The notes below the pieces were generated by a model. It was not told the origin of the DNA. It did not search any database and was given only the letters and a program-made list of their open reading frames with translations. Positions 35,480-45,800 of a stretch of DNA of 64,000 nucleotides are shown here, one piece after another. Source of the stretch: Chlorokybus atmophyticus. Its lineage: Eukaryota; Streptophyta; Chlorokybophyceae; Chlorokybales; Chlorokybaceae. How positions within the stretch are numbered: position 1 is the first letter of the stretch; every line of letters begins with the position of its first letter. A program made the position numbers and the translations under genes. The stretch lies in NCBI GenBank assembly GCA_009103225.1, contig RHPI01002699.1, positions 100,578 through 164,577 of the forward strand, in the 5' to 3' direction.

Positions 35480-38317
35480 AAAGGGTGACATGCGTAGGTG
35501 GAGACTGGACGGATGCTCCTGGAGGAGTAGGCTGGGATGCTGATGGCCTGGCGGAGGCAACAGGTTGCTGCGGCTGTGTTTCTTGATTTGTTCCTTGTTT
35601 TCTGTATTGGGTTGTTTGCTTGTTGGATTATTTAGGTAGGATTGTTTGTTTGCAGTCAGCCAAGCAGCTGTCTTGGCCTGCCATGCATTAGTGAATGGAA
35701 CTGAATGTTGCCTCTTTGTGGCCCAAACAGCTGGAAAAGTGCTCGTGCCAGAGTCCATGCAGGGAAAGGGCAGCATCTGCACAGACAGGCAAGTGCATGC
35801 TGCCATGATGACCATGTGTGTAAGCCAGAGGTGCTTACAATATGCTTACCACACGGGCATGCTTTGTTGGTAACAACCACAACATCAATACATTCACTCA
35901 CTACGGTGCTGTCCAAGCAGCCGAAAGCTGCTTCCTGGGCAGTGGTTTCTTGCGCTGCAAGGCGCGTCGTTTGATGGACACGACTACTTACCAGCAGCAA
36001 AGGAAGCAGGATGGTGAGCTTTCGCTGTGTGTGCGTGTGTGTGGCTGTGGGTATGCGCGTGCACACGCGCGTGCACGTGTGCACGTGTGCTTGTGTGCAT
36101 GCGTGTGCGCACATGTGCTCGTAACCACTTTGTTAGGGGCTTACCTCTTTGCACATTATCTGATACTGACACTGTTACTTGTGATTGCTGGTTGCAGTCA
36201 CGGTGCGGTCGGCACGCGCATGCCAGACGAATGGCAGCAACCATTTGTACAAGTGTCCGACACGCTGGAAGCGTTGCAAGCGGCCGCTTCAGCTGTCAGG
36301 CAACGATTTTCAGGGCCAGTTGTGGGCATCACAGGTGTGTGCATCAAGTGCACCACGTGCATGTGCGCGTGCGTGTCAAGAGAGCGCATTCTGATTGTGT
36401 CATGTTTACAATGCAGGCAGCACGGGTAAAACAACCACGCGCGCCATGACAGCACTGGTCCTGGGTTCACTGGTACTTTCTGCCATGTACTGTTCGGTTT
36501 TGTGGTCACCTTCGCTTAGCATACCTTTGACGCTGATTGTTGCTGTGCGTGCTGTCTAGCGATTAGGGTGAAGTCCATGAAACCGAAGGCAACCTCAACA
36601 ACCATATTGGCGTGCCTCTGACTCTACTGCGCACCCCATCATCAGCCGCTGCTATTGTTTTGGTGAGTATGCTACTACAACAACACATACCCAACACTTA
36701 AGTGTTGTAGTTGTTGTTGTGTTGTGCTGTCGCTTGTTTGTAAGACACAATGTTGCTGCAGGAAATGGGTATGAACCATGCTGGCGAGATTGCCACATTG
36801 CAAGCAATAGGCAGGCCAAATGTCCGCGTTGTCACCAATGTTGGTCCTGTGCACTTGGAAGGGGTAAGTAACTTTGTTTGTCAACCCAAAGCGGTAAAGC
36901 CATTGTTGTTGTCACCACCAACACCATCACAACAATGACATTGCATTTGGGTTCATCGTTGGCTTACAGCTTGGCTCACAGCTCAGTCACTTAGTTGTCA
37001 TTCTGAGACAATGTTGTTGTCTTTTCTTATTGCTTTCACAAACACCTCATTGCTTGAGATTGATGGCTTACACCCTCTGCTGCAGTTGGGTACGGTTGAT
37101 GCGGTTGCCAAAGCCAAAGGCGAATTGTTCGATGGCGCTCTCTCTGGTGACATCTGCATTAAGAACGCCAACGACCCATTGGTTCGCGCACTGCCTCTTC
37201 CGGACGGCGTGCGAAGTATAACCTTTGGGTCCGGTCCCGACGATGACGTGTCCTACTCGAGCGTGAGGATAGACCCAACCTCGCTCGCCACGAGCTTCGT
37301 GCTTCAGACATGCTCGGAGGTAGCGGGAGTCACAATCAACAGCCCTGGATGCAGCCTGGCTGTCAATGCTGCGGCCGCTGCGGCTGTTGGGATTGCTCTT
37401 GGAATGGATCTGAAGTCTGTTGCGGCTAGGTTGGAGTTGTATCAACCTGTTGGCATGCGACTGAAGGTGCAGAAGGTATGGACACCATTCGCAAAGAGAC
37501 AGAGAGTGTGCGCAAGTGCTAGCACACACGCACATGTGCATGTGCATGTACACCTGTGTACATGCTTGCATGCACGTGTGTGCGTACGTCCGCGTGGGCG
37601 TGTGTACATGTGCGCACACGCTTGCGTGCGTCTATGGTGCACCAGCTTTTCCTTACACAGCCCTTGGGTATGCATCTGTTGTGTCGATTTCAATATGGTT
37701 GTTGCTGGTTTGCAGGTGCCGATACACAACGGCTCATTCACCATCATCAACGACGCGTACAACGCCAACCCCATGAGCATGCGCGCGGCGCTCGAGCTTT
37801 TGGCCTCGATTCCTTCCTCCTCCCGAATTGCCCTCCTGGGAGACATGCTTGAGCTTGGCCCTGTTGTTGACTCTGCTCACTACGAGGTGTGATGTGCAGA
37901 CACGTGTACACACATCATCATCATCATCATTATCAAACTGATGTGACTGTTGTTACAGATCCTCAAACAGTGTGCGGAGTCAAAGTTGGATCATCTTGGC
38001 CTGGTCGGGGAACGCTTTACTGCTGCCTTGCGGTTTGTTGATGCGAGCACACTTGCCGGCCTTACAGACTTTGAGTCAAGTACGTTGAAGGAAAGGATAT
38101 GGGTCCACATGTTGGATATGCACCTTGTGTGCTCACACAGCGTGTGCATGTGTACGCGCCTGCGTCTGTGATCACAGGTGTGGACGAGGCGGGTGAGCTT
38201 CTCAGCTCTGTTGTCACCTCGCTTTGTGATGGCGCTGTCGTGCTGGTGAAGGGCAGCAGGAGCATGCGCATGGAGCGCTTGGTGGAGGCTTTGTATGACC
38301 ACGAGTTGTTCATCTAA
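35480..38317 (+). CDS. murF: MurF, UDP-MurNAc-tripeptide:D-Ala-D-Ala ligase (nuclear, intron-bearing)
   Basis: ATP-dependent ligase that adds D-Ala-D-Ala to UDP-MurNAc-tripeptide, the last cytoplasmic step of the peptidoglycan stem peptide. Exons: about 35480-35563 (start unresolved), 35731-35788, 35921-36013, 36198-36334, 36417-36472, 36567-36662, 36762-36863, 37086-37475, 37716-37886, 37959-38079, 38178-38317; phases close from 35563 on. Visible: [37 protein letters not shown]-loop [56 protein letters not shown] (carbamylated Lys region), [25 protein letters not shown], and [16 protein letters not shown]. All catalytic blocks are intact, about 485 aa as modelled. Intron after 35788 has a GC donor. 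At least ten introns make bacterial contamination untenable. A transit peptide is expected upstream but not found. Likely role: peptidoglycan at a plastid envelope (inference). Confidence 0.93.
35789..35920 (+). other. GC-AG intron in MurF
   Basis: Donor GACAG|GCAAGT and acceptor GTCCAAGCAG. Joining there restores [14 protein letters not shown] with correct phase; no GT donor nearby does so. Confidence 0.75.
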
Positions 38318-39924
38318 AGCAGCAGAGGCAACACATTGCCTCAAGAGCACCTCCTTGTTGCCGCTTTCAACCATGTGTGTGTATGATGCACCCGTTGTGA
38401 CAAAGGCCTCCTCTCAAGATCACGATATGACTGGCACGGCAACTGCCTTTATCTTCCAACCCGCTATGCACATGAAAGGTTGGATTTCATGAAATGCAGA
38501 AGTTCTTGCAATTGGTTGAGCTCACCTTGGGGTTTGCATATGGGCTGATCTGCGAGGCTGATGCAAGGTGGACACAATCCTTGCATACTATATTATACAC
38601 AGCACGCACAGCACAATGGCAAGGCAAGGCAAGGCACAGGGTAGGGCTTTATGCCAGGGGCATACACGCTAGCTATGCGTGTCTACTAAGTGCATGCGAA
38701 TGGGGCGGAGGGTTGGGCGGGGCAGGGCAAGATAACAAGGCATTCGTGCACAAACTTGTAGCAACAGGAGATGGCTTTATTAAAACAGGCCAGACCTGGA
38801 CGCCAATAGCAAGCGAGAAGCGCAGCAGCAAGTATGGCGGGGGGAGGGGGTAGTGTGTATGCGTGATGTGCAGTTGCAACTGCATCAGTCCAGCGGCACC
38901 AGCTTGAAGGCAAGGTCTAAGGGTGCTGGTGTAAGACCCGCCAGTCTCATGACTTCATGTTTATGACTGTATGTACACACTTAGCCTGCATGCGAACTTC
39001 GCAACAGCACTGTGTGTGATTGTTAGTCCCAACGGCTCTCCGCCATGCAATGCAGCCTGATGCCAGCCACGCACAGCAGAACATCATTATCAACATTATA
39101 GCAGCATAGCAGAATGGCAGCCATGCAGCAGCAGCTGCGTAGCACACCACATAGAATATGTTGGGGGGTTGTACTGCTCCCGCGGACAACCAAATTCACA
39201 TGTCGTGGATCTCCGTCGCTTACCAACTTACCCTTCCCTACCCATCGTTGGTTGTTGCGCACCTCTGTGTTACTATGTACAATCTCTTGTTCGTAACTCC
39301 ATATGCAGTACCTGGTGTCCTATACACAATACAGATAATCTTTGCGCGCAACTTTGAAAGTTATGCATGCATGGCAACCCATATGACTGCATGTCACGCA
39401 GCAATTGCACCATTTCTTGCAAGAAGTGTGTTTGTAATGTGCAGATGCGCGCAAAGCGTACAACCTAAGACACGACAACACCGAACTTGGTTGGGAGATA
39501 TTGCTGTTCGGGTGTGGTGCTCGTCGTCGTGGGATAAACCTGCATAGTGCAGTGTTGAGCTTGTTGTAAATTCTTCTTGTAGTAGGCTTGGAGACATGTT
39601 TATTTCTTATTGGTATTCCACGCTTGTTGTGTGCGTTGTAAAATAGTACAATCCGCTCGCAACACAAGTTATGTGACATAATGGTTTGCGCAAATTTGGG
39701 TTTCATGTTGTCCCAAGTCTGCTACCGAAGATATTGCAAGCCTTTTCTCCTCCTCGCATAGGTTATGCACCACATGACAACACGTCACAGCAAGTGTTCG
39801 GCAAGTAACTTACATACCTCGTACAATACCTATACGACCCGGTGTTGTATCAGGTGGTACTCAAGTTATCGCAAGAACAACATAGAGCATAGCGGCCTGG
39901 TCAAGTAGGTTAGTCAGGCCCATC
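38318..39924. other. intergenic
   Basis: Downstream of MurF and upstream of the first PA-domain gene. A plus-strand frame at 38494-38853 is open but compositionally odd and unrecognised. Nothing else is supported. Confidence 0.5.
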
Positions 39925-41233
39925 ATGATGATCTGGGCGGCGGCAGGGGTGGCGGAAGGGGCCAGGGCAGGGGCGGGGGCGGCGGCGGCGAAGCCGTCGA
40001 GCCGGTCATCTCCGCAGCCGTTATGGCCCGCTTTTGTTCTGATCGCCTGTGGTTGGATTCCTTTGTTGATTTTGTTAGCGGTGCTGCAGTGGGGCAGGGA
40101 AGACAACTATGGTATGACTAGCCGCTGCGTCGTCACCCTGGACAGCGTTAACACCACCACCACCGTCGTGGCCTCCTTCGCCACTGTCACCGCCGCCTTT
40201 GGACCGCCGCTGGCCTCGGACGGCGTGCGTGGCGTCCTGTTCCAGCTCACGCCAGAAGACGGCTGCAGCCCTGTCGCTCAGCCCGATATGGACGGCGCTG
40301 CCTGGATTGCCTTTGTTGAGAAGGGCAACTGCGGCTTCCATGACAAGGTCCTCAACGCCCAGCTTGCCGGCGCCGCCGCCGCTGTCGTCTACGACAATGA
40401 GGAAGCCACATCGCTTATGCTCAGTAAGGGTTTCATGCAATCTAGCGTGAGCTGAGCCATGGTTTGTTGTGGTTGTCGTCACTTTGTTGCCTGCATGGCT
40501 GTCCTGGCTTGACTGTGTGGCTGACAGTGACCTTTGGTACACATTACCTATGTGACGTCACTGAGGTTTTATGAGGCCACAAGTGTCTTGTTAACACAGA
40601 GAAACAGATGTGATTGTAGCAGGCATGTGTGGTGGCAAGTGTCAAGACAATTGTGAGGTCTTGGTGTACAACTCATGCGATACTGTCGTGTCATTACACG
40701 CGTCAAGGCTCTCGAAAACTGGCATACACAAGCTGCTGGAACCAATGCGCTTTGCCCTTGCAGTGACCGCGCAGGATGCGAATGATATCCGTGTGTCATC
40801 CGTGTTCACAAGCAAGCAGGACGGGCAGCTTCTGCGTTATATCGCCGCGAGCCAACAACCAGGAGAGCGTGTGACGGTGCTTCTTGAGCCCGACATAGAT
40901 TACGTGCTCCCGGATCGTATACTTGCTTGGATAATGACTTCAATATTGGCCTTTATCTGCTTTGTGGGCACGGCAATGGGCACTTTGGGAATCTGCTTGG
41001 AGTGCTGTCGTCGTCGTCGCATTCGAGTAAACACGCCATCGGACAAGAAGGATGTGGAGGATGTTGTTGTCAAGTGCGAAGCTGCCGATCCCCCTCTTGC
41101 ATCGGCTGTCACGAGTGATGGCCTCAGCAAGCTTGAAGAGGGAGAAGGGGCAACGAAGTTGGAGACAAATTCCTTGCTGCAAGATCGTGAGCGCCAACAA
41201 AAGGGCGACACCCCGCCATTGTATTGTCCTTAG
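39925..41233 (+). CDS. PA-domain membrane protein, copy A
   Basis: Two exons, 39925-40423 and 40764-41233, giving 322 aa. Layout: Ala/Gly-rich N-terminus, hydrophobic helix at about 33-55 (FVLIACGWIPLLILLAVLQW, signal anchor or uncleaved signal), lumenal protease-associated (PA) domain with GVRGVLFQLTP, WIAFVEKGNCGFHDKVLNAQ and LAGAAAAVVYDN, then SSVFTSKQDGQLLRYI, a second helix at about 222-245 (WIMTSILAFICFVGTAMGTL), a basic CCRRRR stop-transfer and a cytosolic tail ending DTPPLYCP. PA domains act as protease-associated or cargo-recognition modules in sorting receptors and PA-TM-RING proteins; no RING or peptidase is present here. The splice sites are conserved in copies B and C. First of three paralogues in this window. 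Confidence 0.85.
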
Positions 41234-42630
41234 TGTGCTTGGGCGGCTGCTTGCTGTACATTGTACAACGTTGTATATATCTTTATATTCTGTAAGATAA
41301 TCAGTGGACTGCATAGGCGGTTCATGCTGCAGTAGTAGCTGCACTGCATAGTTGTTTTGTAACGGCTGGTTGGGTTGTACGTGTATTGTCAATATAGTTG
41401 CGACAGGTGTGTCGCACCCAACACACCTGTGAGTTGCAATAATTTACTTTGCAATTGTGTAATTAGGTAGTCCAAACTCAGCATACAAAGAATGCAAGTA
41501 TGGTGGCTTGCAATGTGCAGCTCGTCTCTTCTTTCATGGCATGCTGCAAGCATCCCATGTATTACGCTGAATGAAGATCGGCAATTAGTAGAGTGATGGT
41601 GCAGCTAATGACAACTTTGCCGGCCATGCTTTCAAGGAGTAGCAAGGCAATTCAAGAAGCATTGAACATACACATTTTCAACGCGTGTGTGGCGTACAGC
41701 GCACATGTCTGGGTAGACCAACTTGTGCACGACGAGAAAAGACCGCTACTGCGAAGGCGATGTGATGCATGTCATGCTGAGGTGATGCATCATAGTCATC
41801 CCACAAACATGCTTGCATCATGTGCTACACGCTGATCCTAATCGGCCTAGCGACAGCGCCGGCTACATTGTGTCGGATGGGGAGTGAGCGGTGGCGGAAT
41901 GGAAAGGAGGGCGGGGGAGTCCAGTTGGTCTGCTGTGGTGGTCGCCGATGATAAGCAGCACCGGCCGCAACCCACAGCCGCGGTGCAAGTAATGGCATGA
42001 GCATGCACGCCTGCATGTCTAACGGGGTTGGGCTATTGGTGAAGGTAGGTAGATCGTAGGTTGACAGCCTGGTGGGGAATGCAAGTTCTTGATAGTGTGG
42101 TGCATTGCTTGCGTTGCTTAAGGTAAAAGAGAGGGGGCCCCCTAGTAGTAGCACACAAGTAACACACAAACAAGCGCACAGTCATGCACACATCACGCAC
42201 AAATTATAGTTCCTAGTACAAACCCTAATGCCAAGGGGGCTGGCTAGCTAAGTGCACGCCAACCAAGGACAATGCCGACAGCAGGCGCAGTAGCAGCAGC
42301 AGTACCTGCAGAGGCGCAGGGCTTGCATGCTTCACATGTTGTTGTGGATGTGATACCTTGCATGCACTCATACCAGCTTACTCTTTATGTACATGTACGC
42401 TATCATACAACACAGAAGCACAAATTGTGATTACACAACTTATGAGCCATTGCGCCGATCAAGCCGTTGTACCCAACACTGATTAGCATAACTGGGCTGT
42501 CATAAGGGGAGCTTGGCCAAAGCAGGCCACACACCACATGCAAGTTTGTGTGTACACAAAATCAATATAGCACAAAGGGCTCAACCCATAGTGTCAGAAG
42601 CGCCCTTAAAAGCAAAGAGATTCAAGCGCA
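41234..42630. other. duplicated spacer and unique insertion
   Basis: Around 41600-41720 (ATGCTTTCAAG..GTGTGGCGTACAGCGCACAT) this matches spacer sequence near 45475-45580 and 56010-56105, downstream of the other PA genes. From about 41750 to 42500 it has no counterpart there. No gene seen. Confidence 0.5.
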
Positions 42631-42966
42631 TCAGCCCACATGCGTACCAGCTGGCAGCTTCAAATCTTTGCTGTGGCCCTCTGACACGGGCGGTTTGGTG
42701 CTGTACGTGGCATATTGCGAGTGTGAGAGCTCCTGTATCACCACATTATGTTGGAGTCCGCCACTCGCATCGCTCTCCACGGGGTAGCCCGGATACACCG
42801 CGTTTGCAGACGCTGTGCGCATAAAGTTGAAGTCCACATACTGTTGTGTGGTGTACTTCCCGCCGCTACTGCGCACGTGGCCACGCCGCGCCCATATAAA
42901 CAGCACGCTCCACACCCACAAGAGCGAGAGATGTGACGACGATGATGCTAGCAGAATAAAACCCAC
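42631..42966 (-). pseudogene. 3'-exon fragment of the unrecognised multi-pass membrane gene (copy A)
   Basis: An open frame of 111 codons matching the last exon of the gene at 45.8-48.9 kb: a hydrophobic helix (LLASSSSHLSLLWVWSVLFI), then SSGGKYTTQQYVDFNFMRTA, VYPGYPVESDASGGLQ, and STKPPVSEGHS, ending LPAGTHVG. It keeps the frame that copies B and C have lost, but the upstream exons are missing, so it is probably a truncated relic or, less likely, a short independent gene. Convergent with PA copy A. Confidence 0.6.
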
Positions 42967-43011
42967 CGTGCCTCAACCGTTCGACGTGCGCGAAGAGCAG
43001 GTTGCATGGTA

Positions 43012-43066
43012 ACACAGCTTGCCCGTGCCGCACGGGCAAGCTGTGTCCTCCGACGGAGGACACAGC
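43012..43066. repeat. two perfect hairpins sharing an arm
   Basis: ACACAGCTTGCCCGTG (43012-43027) pairs exactly with 43031-43046. GCTGTGTCCTCCG (43040-43052) pairs exactly with 43054-43066. The segment 43040-43046 belongs to both stems, so they are mutually exclusive. Confidence 0.9.
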
Positions 43067-43199
43067 CATCCAACCCCACCACCCTACCCCACCAGCCGCA
43101 CCTTACTGCCAACAGCAGCGCAGCAGCATTGCGCACTGCGAGGGGACGTTAAAGCAAGAGGCGGGGCACAGGCCCTGCTAATTGAAGAGCGGCAAGGGT

Positions 43200-43345
43200 T
43201 ACAACGGAGTGAGCGGAGGAGGAGGAGGAGGAGGAGGACGAGGAGGAGGAGGAGGAGGAGGGAAGTGCATGAGAGACAAGGCATGAGAGGGAGAGAGAGG
43301 GGAGAGGCGTGGGGAGGGAGAGAGAGGGGAGGGAGGAGAAGGGAC
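43200..43345. repeat. GGA/GAG-rich purine tract
   Basis: Imperfect GGAGGA and GAGAGAGG repeats on the plus strand, strongly purine-biased over about 145 bp. Low-complexity sequence; the open frames across it (poly-Arg or poly-Leu/Ser) are by-products. Confidence 0.8.
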
Positions 43346-43724
43346 ACATTCACACGTTGTATGCTGCTGCTGCTCCGCTACAGCCCCTGACTGCTTTTGC
43401 TGATGCTGCTGCTCGTGTCAGATGCACGTAATGAGAATTGCATGCATGTTTTGTACGTTCAATGAGGTGGTAGTGTAGATGTTAGTGTTGGTTGAGGTAG
43501 AGGAGCCCTGTGGTGAACATGATAATGATGATGTTGGCCTTGTGCTAATCACACTCCTTGCATGTCAGATGCATGCGCCATTACACGCCACGTTGTATGT
43601 ATACTGTAAGTTCACGCATATGAATGTCCTGGCTCTGGCTATATATACCAAATTGTCAAAGCATTGAATGTGTTTTGATGCCATGTACGTAATACAGCGG
43701 ACAGCAGGCTTAGTCAGACTCATC

Positions 43725-45014
43725 ATGGCGGGCGGGGCGGCGGCAGGGGCGGCGGCAGTGTCGCCGGCGAGCCGGACACTGCCGCCGCCCCTGCCGCCGG
43801 CGAGCCGGTCGTCTTCCCCATCGGTGTGGCCCTATTTCTTGCTGATGATCTTCCTAAATTGGTTGCCTATGTTGGGATGGTCGGCGATACTGCTGCGCCG
43901 GGTCATGGACGACACCTATGGTATGACTAGCCGCTGCGTCGTCAGCATGGACAATACCACTACCGTCATCGCCTCCTTCGCCACCGTCACCGCCGCCTTC
44001 GGCCCGCCTCTGGCCCAGGGCGGCGTCCGTGGCGTCCTGTTCCAGCTCACGCCAGCAGACGGCTGCAGCCCCGCCGCTCATGCAGACAAGGACGGCCACG
44101 TCTGGATAGCTCTCATTGAGAAGGGTAATTGCGGCTTCCACGACAAGGTCCTCAACGCCCAGCTCGCCGGCGCTGCCGCCGCTGTCGTCTACGACAATAA
44201 GGACAACCAAGACCTTATGCTCAGTAAGGGTTTCATGCATGCTAGCGTGAGCTGAGCCATAGGTTGTTGTGGCTGGCGTTACTGATGTTGCTTGCCTAGA
44301 TGGTCTTTTCTTTTCAAAGCGTGTTTGGCAATGACCTTGTTACACATGTTGGGCACACACCACCTACTGTACTGTACGTAGGTTATGTGGCCTCAGCAAC
44401 TGCCAGTTGCTGAGGCCACAAGTGCCAATCTTCGACAGTTGTTGGGTTTTTGCTGTATGATTTATGCGGTTCTGTTGTGTCACTGCATGCGTCCACACAT
44501 GATTGTGTGGACACGCGTCATTGCTTTGCAGAATTGGCACGCATAAACTGCTGGACCAACCAATGCGCTTTTGGCCCTTGCAGTGACCGCGCAGGATGCG
44601 AGTGATATTCACATGTCATCTGTGTTCATAAGACAGCCACACGGGCAGCTTTTGCGTAGTATCGCTGCTGGACAACAACAAGGGGAGCGTGTGACAGTGC
44701 TGCTCAAGCCCGACATAGATTACGTGGTCCCGGATCGTATAGTGATGGTGGTAGGGACTTTAATAATAGCTTCTTGCTCCTTTGCATACGCAGCAATGTG
44801 GTGTCTTCCTATCTTCCTTTACTCTAGTCGTGTGAGCACGCCATCGGTTACAAACGATATGGAGGACGTTGTTGTTGTCGTCAACTGCGAAGTTGCTCCC
44901 CAGCTTGCATCAGTGGTCACAAATGATGGCCTCAGCAAGCTTGAAGAGGGAGAAGGGGCAATGAAGTTGGAGACAGCGCCCTTGCTGCAACTCGTGAGTG
45001 CCTACATGAAGTAA
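43725..45014 (+). CDS. PA-domain membrane protein, copy B
   Basis: Exons 43725-44223 and 44584-45014, 309 aa, same architecture and same intron position as copy A. N-terminus is Pro/Ser-rich (TLPPPLPPASRSSSPSVWP), helix WPYFLLMIFLNWLPMLGWSA, then MTSRCVVSMDNTTTVIASFA and PA motifs WIALIEKGNCGFHDKV, AAAAVVYDN. The second helix is VVGTLIIASCSFAYAAMWCL; the basic stop-transfer is shorter than in copy A and the tail ends LLQLVSAYMK because the frame diverges just before the end shared by copies A and C. The start is chosen by alignment of the shared CATCATG context. The intron carries two hairpins of its own (44387-44419 and about 44490-44511). Confidence 0.82.
44387..44419. repeat. 14-bp perfect hairpin in PA copy B intron
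   Basis: GTGGCCTCAGCAAC (44387-44400), 5-nt loop, exact complement at 44406-44419. In copies A and C the aligned introns have GAGGCCACA once only. Confidence 0.85.
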
Positions 45015-45800
45015 ACACCATTGTTGTCTTGTCCTTAGTGTGCTTGGGCAGGTGGTTCGCTACTGTACAGTGTATATGGTTGTAATGTTGGTTTTGGAAT
45101 CAGTGGGCTAGAGAGGCGGTTCAAACTGCTGTAGTAGTAGAAGTGCTGTATAGTTTTGTACATCATAGTGCTGTATAGTTTTGTACATGGTCTGTCAGTG
45201 AATCTGTGATACTCGCAGGTGTGTTTGTCATGTTGTCAGTATGATATTGAGTTGCAATGAAGTTTTGCGGTTCAGGTTCAGTTAGATTCACATTCAGCAG
45301 TGCAAAATTGGTTTGTAATTGCATGAAGTGTGAAGCTCGTCTCTGATTGGCCTTCTGCCAGCATGCCAGCTCCACTGCGCTGAATGTGTTATCTATTGGG
45401 CTTTGTAACCCAGTGCATGCTAGATGTGTACACTGTAAACATATGTACATGTGCGTCCAACGATATGAATTTGCTTGCCATGCTCCAGAGCAGCTGCATG
45501 GTGACTGAAGCAGCACCTGAACCTGAAGCAGCACCTGAACATATGTATTCCAGGTGTGTGGCGTACAGCGCACATATCTCGATAGAGCAAACCTGCGCAT
45601 AGTGTCACACAACACAGATCGTGGTGTGATTGCACAGTCTAAACCAATGACCCAATGGCGCGCGCAATGAAGCCGTTTTATACAAAATCTCTATGGCCCA
45701 ACTGGCCTGTTTCAAAGTAAGTCTGGCCCAAGCAGGTCACAACATGCAGGGTGGTGTGTACACAAACCCACTATAGCACAAAGAAGTAAACACTCGAGCG
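45015..45800. other. spacer shared among the duplicated units
   Basis: 3' flank of PA copy B. Resembles the sequence downstream of copies A and C (GTACATCA..GTAGTAGAAGTGCTGTATAGTT; GGTGTGTGGCGTACAGCGCACAT). No gene recognised. Confidence 0.6.

Noticed and set aside
35363-35815. 150-aa minus-strand open frame
   Set aside because: Antisense to the first MurF exons; no family resemblance.
35731-38317. bacterial contamination as the source of MurF
   Set aside because: Phased GT-AG and GC-AG introns interrupt conserved motifs throughout, and flanking genes are eukaryotic.
38494-38853. 119-aa plus-strand open frame after MurF
   Set aside because: No family, no conserved blocks, starts in 3' flank; likely chance.
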